Positions 51,516 through 61,013 are shown, numbered from the stretch's first letter. The stretch is 64,000 nucleotides of DNA from Sphingobium sp. EP60837 (GCF_001658005.1 NZ_CP015986.1:372001-436000); one strand, 5' to 3'. The notes: a model not told the origin generated them from the sequence alone. Numbers and translations: made by a program.

Positions 51516-52196
51516 ATGAACGAAGCAGCAGCACGCCTGGGGACAGGCGACATATCTCAGGTGATCGAGGCGCTTGTCGCAGCCGACGGGACGGATGGTC
51601 ATGCCCATGCCAGCAGCGCGCGGGCGGGGATCGGCCGCGACGCAGTGTTGACGCTGGCAGATCTGGCCGATGCCGCGCACTATCTTTGCCTGCTGCATGG
51701 CCGCCATCCTGGCGTGATCGATCATGCCGCGACGCGATCGGCAGACAATGGGGCTAGGGCGTGGCTAGTGCAGGCTGCTGACGCCTTTGCGCGGGAGCGG
51801 GCGTATTTGACGCAAGTGACAGTGGCGGTGGGGCCGGTGCCCAGCACAGCCGGGCAAAGTGATTGCGAGGCGATTGTCAGTCAGCAGCGCCATGCGCTGG
51901 ACATGCTGGCGCAATCGGACCGACGAGGCTGCGCGATGGGCGCTGCGATCGCGCTGTTGCTGGACTGGCGAGCGGTGCGCCACATATTGGAAATGGCGGG
52001 GATCCGCGTTGGGGTGGAACCCCACGCATGCGACCTGCCCGATCGGGCCGCGACCTTCAATGTCGCGCGCGCCATCGGCGGAGACGATGCGACGGATCGA
52101 GCGATCCAGTTCGGTGCGCGCCAGTTGCTGAGCCAGCAGCGCGGCTTGTGGGACCTGTTGCAGGCGCGGGCCGAAATAAGGCGGCAGAAGCGATAG
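51516..52196 (+). CDS. hypothetical alpha-helical protein
   Basis: A 226-residue soluble, Ala-rich helical protein without a motif I can name. It contains [40 protein letters not shown] and [20 protein letters not shown]. No signal peptide. The ATG at 51516 has AGGGG seven bases upstream; in-frame starts at 51468 (GTG) and 51486 (ATG) are alternatives. It follows the rpoD terminator and is 70 bases upstream of the MoxR gene. Composition matches the neighbours, so it is probably a lineage-specific gene. Confidence 0.7.
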   Translation: MNEAAARLGTGDISQVIEALVAADGTDGHAHASSARAGIGRDAVLTLADLADAAHYLCLLHGRHPGVIDHAATRSADNGARAWLVQAADAFARERAYLTQVTVAVGPVPSTAGQSDCEAIVSQQRHALDMLAQSDRRGCAMGAAIALLLDWRAVRHILEMAGIRVGVEPHACDLPDRAATFNVARAIGGDDATDRAIQFGARQLLSQQRGLWDLLQARAEIRRQKR

Positions 52197-52266
52197 GAAT
52201 AAACGCATTGCGGCGCTGGTTCGCTTTCCCTAGGTCGAAGACAGGACAGGAAAGCGAAGCAGGCTC

Positions 52267-53112
52267 ATGCGGTTTGAAGGTACGGAAGATTATGTCGCAA
52301 CCGACGACCTGAAGGTCGCGGTCAACGCTGCGGTGCTGCTGCGCCGCCCGCTGCTGGTGAAGGGTGAGCCGGGCACCGGCAAGACGGTGCTGGCGCAGGA
52401 AATCGCCAAGGCGCTCAATGCTCCGCTGATCGAATGGAACGTCAAATCGACGACGAAGGCGCATCAAGGGCTGTATGAATATGACGCGGTGGCGCGCCTG
52501 CGCGACGGGCAACTGGGCGACCCGCGGGTTCATGAGATCAGCAATTATATCCGCAAAGGCAAGCTGTGGGAGGCGTTCACCTCCCCTACCCTGCCGGTCC
52601 TGCTGATCGACGAGATCGACAAGGCGGATATCGAGTTCCCCAACGACCTATTGCAGGAACTCGATCGCATGGCGTTTCATGTTTATGAGACGGGTGAGAC
52701 GGTCGCGGCCCAGGAAAGGCCTGTGGTTGTCATCACGTCGAACAATGAGAAGGAATTGCCCGACGCGTTCCTGCGGCGCTGCTTCTTCCATTATATCAAG
52801 TTTCCTGACCGGGAGACGATGCAGGCGATCATCGATGTGCATTTCCCAGGCATCCAGAAGATATTGGTGAACCGCGCGCTCGAGATTTTCTACGAGATCC
52901 GGGATGTGCCGGGGCTCAAGAAAAAGCCGTCTACGAGCGAATTGTTGGACTGGTTGAAGCTGCTGCTCAACGAGGACATGCCGCTTGACGTTCTGCAGGA
53001 GCGTGATCCGACAAAGGCCATCCCGCCGCTGCATGGTGCGCTGCTGAAGAATGAGCAGGACATCATGATGTTCGAGCGGCTGGCCTTTATGGCTCGGCGG
53101 CAGGGGCGTTAG
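52267..53112 (+). CDS. MoxR-family AAA+ ATPase
   Basis: A 281-residue chaperone-like ATPase. Walker A is GEPGTGKT (residues 33-40), Walker B LLIDEID (112-118), sensor 1 VVVITSNNEKELPD, with the arginine finger in AFLRRCFFHY. MoxR proteins normally act with VWA-domain partners to insert metals or mature complexes. The matching CoxE-like VWA gene is found at 57336, four genes on, instead of next door. A palindromic repeat follows the stop. Confidence 0.93.
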   Translation: MRFEGTEDYVATDDLKVAVNAAVLLRRPLLVKGEPGTGKTVLAQEIAKALNAPLIEWNVKSTTKAHQGLYEYDAVARLRDGQLGDPRVHEISNYIRKGKLWEAFTSPTLPVLLIDEIDKADIEFPNDLLQELDRMAFHVYETGETVAAQERPVVVITSNNEKELPDAFLRRCFFHYIKFPDRETMQAIIDVHFPGIQKILVNRALEIFYEIRDVPGLKKKPSTSELLDWLKLLLNEDMPLDVLQERDPTKAIPPLHGALLKNEQDIMMFERLAFMARRQGR

Positions 53113-53123
53113 TTTGTAACCTG

Positions 53124-53160
53124 CCCCCTCCCCTAGCCCCTCGCGCCAGCGGGAGGGGAA
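53124..53160. repeat. degenerate C/T-rich palindrome
   Basis: CCCCTCGCGC (53137-53146) and GCGGGAGGGG (53149-53158) with one mismatch, preceded by CCCCCTCCCC. It lies between the MoxR and GFA genes. Fourth member of the CCCCTCCC family in this window. Confidence 0.7.
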
Positions 53161-53179
53161 GCTGGAAGGAGAATTTTCG

Positions 53180-53593
53180 ATGACCCATCAAGCCGGATGC
53201 CTGTGCCGGGCGGTGGGGATCGGCATTGAGGCCGAGCCGCTGGCGGCGCGGATGTGCTGGTGCAGGCTGTGCCAATATCTGGGCGGCGGATCGGCAACGG
53301 TCAATGTCTGCTTCCCTGCCGAGAACGTGCAGACGCAAGGCGAGGTGCGGTGGCATGAGAGCGTTGCCGACAGTGGCAACCGTATGCGGCGCGGTTTCTG
53401 CCTGGAATGCGGGACGCCGCTGTTCAGCATCGCCGAATCGCGGCCCCATCTTATATTCATACGAGCAGGCGCGCTGGACGATCCCGGCCTGATTGGACCA
53501 GAGGCGGTTATCTGGACCAGCGCCGCACCCGATTGGGCGCATCTGGACCCGAACCTGCCCCATTATCCGGCGCAAATTCCGCCGGTCGCGTAA
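53180..53593 (+). CDS. GFA (CENP-V/glutathione-dependent formaldehyde-activating) family protein
   Basis: A 137-residue zinc-binding protein. Zinc ligands are the cysteines of QAGCLCRAV, MCWCRLCQYLGGG and GFCLECGTPLF, the full GFA pattern. The family includes S-hydroxymethylglutathione synthase but most members have unknown substrates; nothing nearby points to formaldehyde metabolism. Ends DWAHLDPNLPHYPAQIPPVA. Good GGAAGGAG upstream. Confidence 0.9.
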   Translation: MTHQAGCLCRAVGIGIEAEPLAARMCWCRLCQYLGGGSATVNVCFPAENVQTQGEVRWHESVADSGNRMRRGFCLECGTPLFSIAESRPHLIFIRAGALDDPGLIGPEAVIWTSAAPDWAHLDPNLPHYPAQIPPVA

Positions 53594-53686
53594 AAGCAGG
53601 CTTGCCTACTGCCTGCAATTCGGCTCAACTTTCCTGACATATATTTCAAAGCCGCGACAAGACGGCGTGAAATGGGAAGGATGCCG

Positions 53687-54712
53687 ATGTTCAAGCCTGT
53701 CTTGTCCCTGTTGCCGGTTCTGCTGATCGCGTCAGCGCCCGCGCTGGCCGATGCTGTCGAAGAGCATGAAGCCTGGTCGGCCAGCGACACGAGCCTGCGT
53801 GCTGACGCCGCGGGTATCAGCCTGCCGCAAACGATCGCGGGGCTGTCGCTCGCGAAGAGCGGTGAGGTTTCCAACGGCGGCAAGGGCATCGACAATTACG
53901 CGCAATATCTGTCCGAAGACGGAGCGATCCAAGCGACGGTCTATGTTTATTTACCGAGCTATGCCGACAGTTCGCTCGCGGCGCATATGACGGATCGCGC
54001 CATCATGGAGCGGTTCGGCACGAAAACCCGCCGCACCGCTTATGCAAGCGCGCCACTCGCCGGCCAGACGGGTCGAGCAATCCGAGCGGTTTATGAAGAC
54101 GCCGCCGATGGCGCCCTGACCACGGCGGCTGGTTTCGCTCATGCCGGACGCTGGCTGGTGAAGCTGCGCGTTACCGGCCCTACGGAACGGCGCAAAGAAG
54201 TCCTGGCAGGATTGGACAGCATGCTGAACGGGCTACGTTTCGATGATCCGGGCAGCGTAAAGCCGATAGCCCCAGCCCGTTTCGCGGCTTGCCCGACGCA
54301 GGACGGGACAGACGCAAAGCTTACCGCTCAGGCGCCCGCGGCTGCCGCGGATGCTGCTCCTCTGATCGAGGGGCGCGCTTCTTTCTGCATTCGCGGGCAG
54401 GTGCGGACGGCGGAAGGCAGCTACGACGTGCTGCAACAGCGCGATGTGGCGAATGGCGCGGTGATCGTTCCGGTCGATGATGCCGGGACCGTGATGACCT
54501 TCGATCCCGCGGCGGCGGGCAAGGGTTATCAGCTATCGATCCATTCGATCGGCCAGACGCAGCTTTTCGGGGTTTATGATCGGGTGCCGAGTTCACGCCA
54601 GATAGCTGAGATACTGGGTGGCAAGGATCCGCAAACAGCCCAGGCGCGGACGACCGCGCATTATGCCGCCAGTGGTGAAGTTATCATGCGGCATGCTGGG
54701 GCGGCGCAGTAA
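53687..54712 (+). CDS. secreted hypothetical protein
   Basis: A 341-residue protein with signal peptide MFKPVLSLLPVLLIASAPAL, cleaved after ALA-DA. The mature part includes AAGISLPQTIAGLSLAKSGE, QYLSEDGAIQATVYVYLPSY and a second half with SFCIRGQVRTAEGSYDVLQQ. Periplasmic or exported. I recognise no domain. The ATG at 53687 follows AAGGATGCCG. Single gene between the GFA gene and a repeat-rich gap. Confidence 0.72.
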   Translation: MFKPVLSLLPVLLIASAPALADAVEEHEAWSASDTSLRADAAGISLPQTIAGLSLAKSGEVSNGGKGIDNYAQYLSEDGAIQATVYVYLPSYADSSLAAHMTDRAIMERFGTKTRRTAYASAPLAGQTGRAIRAVYEDAADGALTTAAGFAHAGRWLVKLRVTGPTERRKEVLAGLDSMLNGLRFDDPGSVKPIAPARFAACPTQDGTDAKLTAQAPAAAADAAPLIEGRASFCIRGQVRTAEGSYDVLQQRDVANGAVIVPVDDAGTVMTFDPAAAGKGYQLSIHSIGQTQLFGVYDRVPSSRQIAEILGGKDPQTAQARTTAHYAASGEVIMRHAGAAQ

Positions 54713-54727
54713 GGGATAGTTCCCGAC

Positions 54728-54957
54728 CCTTCGACGTAGTTCAGGGCAGCTTTACTCCGAGCGAAAGCTGGCGGGCGGGCGGGTGCCATTGCCGTTCCGG
54801 CTTCATTTTGGCTATGGCATCCCCGGTCATTTGCGTCGTTTCTCATCTCCATGAACTTGTCGAAGGGCGTTCTTTTCTTCAGGTGAATGAAGGGTCGTTC
54901 GACCTACCTGCTTGCAGCAGGCGCTCAGGACAGGCTTTGCCAGGCTCAGCCCGAACC
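54728..54957. repeat. decayed dispersed-repeat fragments before the DUF817 gene
   Basis: The 251-base gap holds pieces related to the CTTCGACAAGCTCAGCCCGA unit (intact at 59662): CCTTCGAC near 54728, an inverted CTTGTCGAAGGGCGTTC at 54855-54871, and GGCTCAGCCCGAACC at 54943-54957. Their order and orientation suggest nested or rearranged copies. No gene is evident. Confidence 0.5.
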
Positions 54958-54963
54958 GGGGAG

Positions 54964-55899
54964 ATGGTTTTGGAACCCGCCATGATCGACCACGCCAACG
55001 CCACACGGTTTGGGCGGGTTCGCACACATTTGGAGGCAGTGCGGATCGCAGCCGGGCTGCGGGCTTGGCTCTATGAATTTCTACTGTTCGGGTTCAAGCA
55101 GGGCTGGGCCTGCCTGTTCGGCGCCCTGATGCTGGCGCTGCTGCTCGGCACTCATCTTTTCTACCCGGCAGATGCACCGCTGCACCGATATGATTTCCTG
55201 ACGCTGGCGGCGGTCCTCATTCAGCTTACGATGCTGGCGTTGCGCCTGGAAACGCCCCGTGAGGCGATTGTCATTTGCGCCTTTCACCTGATCGGCACGG
55301 TTATGGAACTGTTTAAAACGCAGGCGGGATCATGGATTTATCCGGAACAGAGCCTGCTGCATGTAGGCGCAGTGCCTCTATTTTCCGGCTTCATGTATGC
55401 GGCGGTCGGCAGCTATATCGCGCGCATCTGGCGCATCTTCAGCTTTTCCTTCAGCGGCTATCCGCCCATGTGGACGACCGCCCTCCTGGCTGGGGCGATC
55501 TATGTCAATTTCTTCGCCCATCACTGGTTGCCCGATGTCAGGATCGCCCTGTTCACCGCCGCCATAGCAATATTCTGGCGCAGCTGGATTTGGTTCACGC
55601 CCTGGTATGAGGTACGGCGCATGCCTTTGCTGTTGGGTTTTCTGCTGGTCGCGCTCTTCATCTGGTTTGCGGAGAATATCGGGACGTTCGCCAACGCCTG
55701 GAATTATCCCGATCAGCACCATGGGTGGCAGATGGTGAGCCTGCCCAAGCTCGGCTCCTGGTATCTGCTGATCATCATATCCTTTGTGCTGGTGTCGTTG
55801 ATCCATGGGATCAGGCGTATGAGATCAGATGAGATAGCCGACCTCATACAGACCCCAGCGGCGTCCGTTGAACAGCAAGGGCACGAAAACGCTGCGTAG
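54964..55899 (+). CDS. DUF817 integral membrane protein
   Basis: A 311-residue protein with seven or eight membrane helices, for example WACLFGALMLALLLGTHLFY, FLTLAAVLIQLTMLALRL and PLLLGFLLVALFIWFAENIG. DUF817 landmarks: FELFKTQAGSWIYPE-like VMELFKTQAGSWIYPEQSLL, LFSGFMYAAVGSYIARIWR, NFFAHHWLPDVR and WNYPDQHHGWQMVSLPKLGS. No function is established for the family. Starts at 54964 and 54982 are both possible; upstream sequence is repeat-derived. The last 75 bases overlap the convergent chemoreceptor gene. Confidence 0.85.
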   Translation: MVLEPAMIDHANATRFGRVRTHLEAVRIAAGLRAWLYEFLLFGFKQGWACLFGALMLALLLGTHLFYPADAPLHRYDFLTLAAVLIQLTMLALRLETPREAIVICAFHLIGTVMELFKTQAGSWIYPEQSLLHVGAVPLFSGFMYAAVGSYIARIWRIFSFSFSGYPPMWTTALLAGAIYVNFFAHHWLPDVRIALFTAAIAIFWRSWIWFTPWYEVRRMPLLLGFLLVALFIWFAENIGTFANAWNYPDQHHGWQMVSLPKLGSWYLLIIISFVLVSLIHGIRRMRSDEIADLIQTPAASVEQQGHENAA

Positions 55900-57231
55900 T
55901 GCGCGATAGCGGCCCTCCCCCAGATCCTGCCGGTAGGTGAAGAGGAAGAAGTCGCCGTCCCCGTCCAGGGCGCGGCGGGTCTGGCTGTCCATGAAAATCT
56001 GCCGGTTACGGGCATGTTCCATGTTCCAGTTACGTGCGCCCTCACGCTGAGGGTGGCTGCGCGCGGTGATGTGCGTCGGAAGATAACCGTTCATGTCGAT
56101 AAGGCAGCAGCCGACGATCGCTTCATCCTGCGCCGTGCGCCGGTCCAGCACCGGCCGAACAGCACGATCCGCAAAAGCCGTGAGGCCATTTTCATATTGC
56201 GGCGGATCTGACGCCAGGATCGGGCGATAATTAGCGTCAAACAGGGCTGAGGGAGACAATTCGCCTGATTGCAGCGCAGCTTCGATCAGGCGCGAAATCT
56301 CTTCCGCGCCTTCTTCCGCATAAGCGATATAGCGGCTGTTGCGCGTGCGATGGCCGCCATGGGCGGCGGTGTTGAGCATGTCGTTCGCCATGCCTTCGAG
56401 CTGTTCGAGCTGCACCTTCGCCACTTCGACCCGGCCGGCGCTTTCGGCGGCGGACTGGCTGAAGCTCGTAAGGCCCTGGCGCAGCGCCCCGACATCGGCG
56501 TCGGCTTCGTCGGTGCAGGTGACGATCGCATTGGACCGATCGCCAAATTGGGTCACCAGGGACGCGATTTCGGCCATGGTGACGCTCAACGTGTCGATAT
56601 GCGCGCTGACGTGGCGACCGCGCACGATATTGGCTTCGACGCCGCTGATGAGGTGGCGAGCGTCCCGATCGAGCTGGCCAAGCTTGTCGCCGACCGACGC
56701 CGCCGAATCGCCCGCCTGCCCCGCGAGACGGCGGATTTCGTCTGCGACTACGGCAAATCCTTGCGTTGCTTCTCCGCCGCGAGCCGCCTCGATGGCGGCA
56801 TTTACCCCGAGGAGCCGGGTCTGGCGGGCAATGGCGCCGAGCTGATCGGAGATGCCCCCTACTGCTTCGATGACATCGAGAAACTGGCGGAGGCGGCCCT
56901 CCAACCCCGTGACATGTTCGACCAGCCCGGCGACCTGCGCCAGAGATTGGGTGATCGCCTCATGCCCCTCGGCGATGATGCGGGCCGCACGGCGGGAGGT
57001 GAGGCTAAGCTCCTGTGCAGCGACGACACTTTCATTCTGACTGCCTGCGAGGGCCTCCATGTTGGATTGGAGTTGGCTGAGCAGTACCGAGTCGGCCTGA
57101 ATGCGGCGCGTCAATTCTCCCAAGAAGCCAGCAGTTTCGCTGCACTGCAGCGCTATGTCCCCCGACCGCTCGCCCAAGTCCGTCAACAAATGCCCGTTTT
57201 CCAATGGTTGTTCGCCCCCACGACCCGTCAT
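55825..57231 (-). CDS. soluble methyl-accepting chemotaxis protein
   Basis: A 468-residue chemoreceptor-like protein without signal peptide or membrane helix. The signalling hairpin tip is near residues 130-165 (ARQTRLLGVNAAIEAARGGE, FAVVADEIRRLAGQAGDSAA). The C-terminal 150 residues form a ligand-type domain with CCLIDMNGYLPTH, ARNRQIFMDSQTRRALDGDG and FVPLLFNGRRWGLYEVGY, a pattern seen at the C-terminus of many MCPs with NR-x-x-IF and GR-x-WG motifs. No CheR-docking pentapeptide is present and no chemotaxis genes are adjacent. ATG at 57231; 57264 is the alternative. Confidence 0.85.
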   Translation of the reverse strand: MTGRGGEQPLENGHLLTDLGERSGDIALQCSETAGFLGELTRRIQADSVLLSQLQSNMEALAGSQNESVVAAQELSLTSRRAARIIAEGHEAITQSLAQVAGLVEHVTGLEGRLRQFLDVIEAVGGISDQLGAIARQTRLLGVNAAIEAARGGEATQGFAVVADEIRRLAGQAGDSAASVGDKLGQLDRDARHLISGVEANIVRGRHVSAHIDTLSVTMAEIASLVTQFGDRSNAIVTCTDEADADVGALRQGLTSFSQSAAESAGRVEVAKVQLEQLEGMANDMLNTAAHGGHRTRNSRYIAYAEEGAEEISRLIEAALQSGELSPSALFDANYRPILASDPPQYENGLTAFADRAVRPVLDRRTAQDEAIVGCCLIDMNGYLPTHITARSHPQREGARNWNMEHARNRQIFMDSQTRRALDGDGDFFLFTYRQDLGEGRYRALRSVFVPLLFNGRRWGLYEVGYLI

Positions 57232-57335
57232 GGATACTGCCCTATTAACGATGCAATGCAACACTTAACATTCCCTCAACCAAGCGGAGGGTGGGTCTTG
57301 CATCCGCAACCCTGCTGGCGGAGAAGGACGCCGTC

Positions 57336-58511
57336 ATGATGTTAAATTTCCTTGATGCGCTCCGCGCGGCCGGCATCCCGGTCGGCATAAAGGAGCATCT
57401 GCTGCTGCTGGAAGCGCTGGACCGCGATGTGATTGGGCAGCGGCCGGAGGAATTCTATTATCTCGCCCGCGCGACCTATGTGAAGGATGAGGGTCTGATC
57501 GATCGCTTTGATCAGGTCTTTGCGAAGGTCTTCAAGGGCGTGCTTGGCGCGGAGGGCGTTGAGGCAGAAATTCCGGAGGAATGGCTGCGCCTGGTCGCCG
57601 AGAAATATCTGAGCGCCGAGGAGATGGAAAAGATCAAGTCCTTGGGCAGCTGGGACGAGATCATGGAGACGCTAAAAAAGCGGCTGGAGGAGCAGAAAGG
57701 CCGTCATCAGGGCGGCAACAAGTGGATCGGGACCGGCGGGACGTCGCCCTTTGGTTATGGCGGCTATAATCCGGAGGGCGTTCGGATCGGCGGCGAGAGT
57801 CGGCACAAGCGCGCGATCAAGGTGTGGGAAAAGCGTGAGTTCCAGAATCTGGACAGCAGCAAGGAGTTGGGCACGCGAAACATCAAGGTGGCGTTGCGGC
57901 GGCTGCGACGCTTTGCGCGGGAGGGCGCGGCGGAGGAGCTTGACCTGGAGGGCACCATTCGCGGCACCGCGCGGCAGGGCTGGCTGGATATCCGCATGCG
58001 GCCGGAGCGGCACAATGCGGTCAAGCTGCTGCTGTTCCTCGACGTGGGCGGATCGATGGACCCGTTTATCCGGCTATGCGAAGAGCTGTTTTCAGCGGCC
58101 ACCAGCGAATTCAAGAATATGGAGTTCTTCTACTTCCACAACTGCCTCTATGAAGGGGTGTGGAAGGATAATAACCGCCGCTTTTCAGAGCGCATTCCTA
58201 CCTGGGACATCCTGCACAAATATGGGCATGATTATAAGGTGATCTTTGTCGGGGACGCGGCGATGAGCCCCTATGAGATCAGCTATCCGGGCGGATCGGT
58301 CGAGCATATGAATGAGGAGCCCGGCGCTGTCTGGATGAGCCGCGTGCTGCATACCTATCCCGCGACGGTGTGGCTGAACCCCACGCCGCGCTCGCACTGG
58401 GATTACAGCCAGTCCACGCGCATGATCCGGGAAATCATGAGCGAGCGCATGTATCCGCTGACGCTGGAAGGCATTGACGACGGGATGCGCGAGTTGACGC
58501 GGAAGCGGTGA
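57336..58511 (+). CDS. CoxE-like VWA domain protein
   Basis: A 391-residue cytoplasmic protein. The N-terminal part (FLDALRAAGIPVGIKEHLLL) and middle are characteristic of CoxE-like proteins; the VWA domain begins at LLLFLDVGGSMDPF with a D-x-G-G-S metal site and continues with DYKVIFVGDAAMSPYE. It ends MYPLTLEGIDDGMRELTRKR. GAAGGA precedes the ATG at 57336. Such proteins partner MoxR ATPases; the candidate partner is at 52267. Target complex unknown (in CO dehydrogenase CoxD/CoxE mature the active site). Confidence 0.9.
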   Translation: MMLNFLDALRAAGIPVGIKEHLLLLEALDRDVIGQRPEEFYYLARATYVKDEGLIDRFDQVFAKVFKGVLGAEGVEAEIPEEWLRLVAEKYLSAEEMEKIKSLGSWDEIMETLKKRLEEQKGRHQGGNKWIGTGGTSPFGYGGYNPEGVRIGGESRHKRAIKVWEKREFQNLDSSKELGTRNIKVALRRLRRFAREGAAEELDLEGTIRGTARQGWLDIRMRPERHNAVKLLLFLDVGGSMDPFIRLCEELFSAATSEFKNMEFFYFHNCLYEGVWKDNNRRFSERIPTWDILHKYGHDYKVIFVGDAAMSPYEISYPGGSVEHMNEEPGAVWMSRVLHTYPATVWLNPTPRSHWDYSQSTRMIREIMSERMYPLTLEGIDDGMRELTRKR

Positions 58512-58518
58512 TCCTGTC

Positions 58519-59607
58519 TCAGGCCGGTGGGTACAGGACACCGCCAGTCATCGGCTGCGGCGCGCCAGTGGTGCCGGGGAAACTGATAGGCAGCCCTTTC
58601 AAATGACGGACGGCCATATAGGCGAAGCCCTGCGCTTCCAGGGCGTCGCCGTCCCATCCGAGATCATCGACGGGGAGGACCGTTGCGCCCGTGTAGCTGG
58701 CGAGCATAGCCATGAGCGTGGCGTTATGGCGGCCGCCGCCGGCTACGTAAATGTGGGCCGGGCGTTGAGGCAGATGATCGAGGCCGCGAGCGAGGGCCCT
58801 CGCGGTGAAGGCGGTTAGGGTTGCGGCCCCGTCTTCCAGTGAAAGGCCGCTGACGGCGTCGATCGAGAAAGCCTCACGATCGATGCTTTTCGGCGGCGGG
58901 AGCTCGAACCAGGGGTCGGCGAGCATCTGATCGAGGCGGGCTTCATCGATGCGGCCGGTTCCGGCGGTTTCGCCATTTTCGTCGAAGCTGCGGTCGCTGT
59001 GGGTCTGCATCCAATTGTCTATGAGGCCGCTCGCCATACCGGTGTCGAAGGCGGTGATGTCGCCATCGGCTGCGATGGCGGTGATGTTGGCGACACCGCC
59101 CAGGTTTAGGACGGCGACCGGCTTGGGCAGGTCATGAGCGAGAGCGCGGTGATAGACCGGGAGCAGAGGAGCGCCCTGCCCCCCTGCAGCTACGTCGGCG
59201 CTGCGCAGGTCGCTCACTACTGGAATGCCGAAGGCTCCGGCCAGGGCAGCGCCGTCGCCGATCTGCCAGGTCCAGCGCCATTCGGGACGATGTGCGACAG
59301 TGTGGCCGTGGAAACCGATGACCGCGATGTCCTCTGCGATATGGCCGCTGCGCGCGAGCAGATCGGACACGGCCTCCACATGCAATTCGGTGAGTTCTTC
59401 TTCCACCGAATGGAGCAGCGGTTCGAAGCCCGGCTTGTCCATGGCCATGGCCCGCCGACAGGCTTCGGCAAGGCGAACACGGAACCCTTCCTGATAGGGC
59501 ATCGCGTGGAAGCTGATCGCTTTGTTGACGCCCTCGCCGTCCGTTTCGATCAATGCCGCGTCTATGCCGTCGCGCGAAGTGCCCGACATGAGGCCGATTG
59601 CCAGCAT
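58519..59607 (-). CDS. anmK: anhydro-N-acetylmuramic acid kinase
   Basis: Phosphorylates and opens anhydroMurNAc in peptidoglycan recycling. The 362 residues have the N-terminal ATPase-fold motif IGLMSGTSRDGIDAALIETD, the catalytic region VVSDLRSADVAAGGQGAPLL, PVAVLNLGGVANITAI, and IYVAGGGRHNATLMAML near the C-terminus. GGAAGGAACA precedes the ATG at 59607. Convergent with the VWA gene (seven bases apart) and divergent from tyrS. Confidence 0.95.
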   Translation of the reverse strand: MLAIGLMSGTSRDGIDAALIETDGEGVNKAISFHAMPYQEGFRVRLAEACRRAMAMDKPGFEPLLHSVEEELTELHVEAVSDLLARSGHIAEDIAVIGFHGHTVAHRPEWRWTWQIGDGAALAGAFGIPVVSDLRSADVAAGGQGAPLLPVYHRALAHDLPKPVAVLNLGGVANITAIAADGDITAFDTGMASGLIDNWMQTHSDRSFDENGETAGTGRIDEARLDQMLADPWFELPPPKSIDREAFSIDAVSGLSLEDGAATLTAFTARALARGLDHLPQRPAHIYVAGGGRHNATLMAMLASYTGATVLPVDDLGWDGDALEAQGFAYMAVRHLKGLPISFPGTTGAPQPMTGGVLYPPA

Positions 59608-59661
59608 TGTTCCTTCCTTCCGTTGGGGCTGTGCTTCTTTCGTCTTTAAAGAAGTGGAGGG

Positions 59662-59685
59662 CTTCGACAAGCTCAGCCCGAACGG
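59662..59685. repeat. CTTCGACAAGCTCAGCCCGA-type dispersed repeat
   Basis: An intact copy of the short unit CTTCGACAAGCTCAGCCCGA plus ACGG, in the anmK-tyrS divergent gap. The same unit, decayed, is found at 54728-54957. Such sequences are common between genes of sphingomonads. Confidence 0.55.
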
Positions 59686-59733
59686 AGGAGGGACTTTCCC
59701 GGCCCGCGACGCAATGCTAGAGGGCGCGGCATT

Positions 59734-60951
59734 ATGACCAATTACCAGTCCGATCTGCTCCGTCTACTCGAAACGCGCGGCTACATCCATCAGCTGACCG
59801 ATGCGGAGGGGCTCGATGCCCTGGCCGCCAAGCAGATCGTGCCGGGCTATATCGGTTTTGATCCCACAGCGCCTTCGCTGCATGTCGGGCATCTGGTGTC
59901 TATCATGATGCTGCGGCTACTGCAGAAGGCAGGACACAAGCCGATCGTCCTGATGGGCGGCGGCACCGGAAAGATTGGCGATCCGAGCTTCAAGGACGAA
60001 GCGCGCAAACTGCTGACCACCGACCTGATCGCGGAGAATGTCGCGAGCATCAAGCGCGTGTTCGAGCGGTTCCTGACCTTTGGAGACGGGCCGACCGACG
60101 CGATCATGCTTGATAATGCGGAGTGGCTCGACCGCCTGGAATATATCCCTTTCCTGCGGGACATCGGCCAGCATTTCTCGGTCAACCGGATGCTAAGCTT
60201 CGATTCGGTGAAGCTGCGGCTGGACCGGGAACAGTCGCTGAGCTTCCTCGAGTTCAATTACATGATCCTCCAGGCCTATGACTTTCTGGAGCTTTCGCGA
60301 CGGTCGGCTTGCCGGTTGCAGATGGGCGGATCGGATCAGTGGGGCAATATCGTCAATGGCGTCGAACTGGCGCGGCGGGTTGATGGCACGCAGGTATTTG
60401 GCCTCACCACCCCGCTGCTGACCAACGCGGACGGCACCAAGATGGGCAAGACCGTGGGCGGTGCGGTGTGGCTGAACGAAGATCAGCTTTCCAACTACGA
60501 CTATTGGCAGTTCTGGCGGAACACGGCGGATGCCGACGTGGCGAACCGCCTGCGGCTGTTCACCGATCTGCCGATGGACGAGGTGGAGCGGCTTGCTGCG
60601 TTGCACGGCGCGGAGATTAACGAGGCGAAGAAGATCCTGGCCAATGAGGCGACGGCGCTTTGCCGTGGCCCCGAGGCTGCTACTCTGGCGGCCGAGACGG
60701 CACGTAAGACGTTCGAGGAAGGCGCTTCCGACGCCAACCTGCCGACCATCAGCCTTGGCGCCGACGGGCTCAACATCGTTCAGGGCACAACCGCGCTCGG
60801 CTTTGCGGCATCCAACAAGGAAGTGCGGCGCAAACTTGCCGAAGGCGCGATTCGCGTGAATGGCGAAGTGGTGAGCGACCCCGCCCTGACGCTGAAGCCC
60901 GGTGACAAGCTGAGCTTCGGCGCAAAGAAACATGGGTTAGTAACTGCTTGA
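59734..60951 (+). CDS. tyrS: tyrosyl-tRNA synthetase
   Basis: Class I synthetase charging tRNA(Tyr). The 405 residues show the HIGH-equivalent HVGH in [20 protein letters not shown], the tyrosine-binding region ([27 protein letters not shown]), the KMSKS-equivalent KMGKT in [16 protein letters not shown], and a C-terminal S4 domain ([20 protein letters not shown]). Length is typical for the TyrRS subgroup with KMSKS-like KMGKT. Confidence 0.97.
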   Translation: MTNYQSDLLRLLETRGYIHQLTDAEGLDALAAKQIVPGYIGFDPTAPSLHVGHLVSIMMLRLLQKAGHKPIVLMGGGTGKIGDPSFKDEARKLLTTDLIAENVASIKRVFERFLTFGDGPTDAIMLDNAEWLDRLEYIPFLRDIGQHFSVNRMLSFDSVKLRLDREQSLSFLEFNYMILQAYDFLELSRRSACRLQMGGSDQWGNIVNGVELARRVDGTQVFGLTTPLLTNADGTKMGKTVGGAVWLNEDQLSNYDYWQFWRNTADADVANRLRLFTDLPMDEVERLAALHGAEINEAKKILANEATALCRGPEAATLAAETARKTFEEGASDANLPTISLGADGLNIVQGTTALGFAASNKEVRRKLAEGAIRVNGEVVSDPALTLKPGDKLSFGAKKHGLVTA

Positions 60952-60982
60952 AATTATAGAGAGTTAAAGCGGCATTAGGCAT

Positions 60983-61013
60983 GTCCGGCAAGGAAGGGGC
61001 GACTGTCCCGGAC
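60983..61013. terminator. hairpin after tyrS
   Basis: GTCCGG (60983-60988) pairs with CCGGAC (61008-61013) across a 19-base loop, 31 bases after the tyrS stop and just before the PilZ gene. The loop is long and no T-run follows, so the assignment is weak. Confidence 0.3.
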
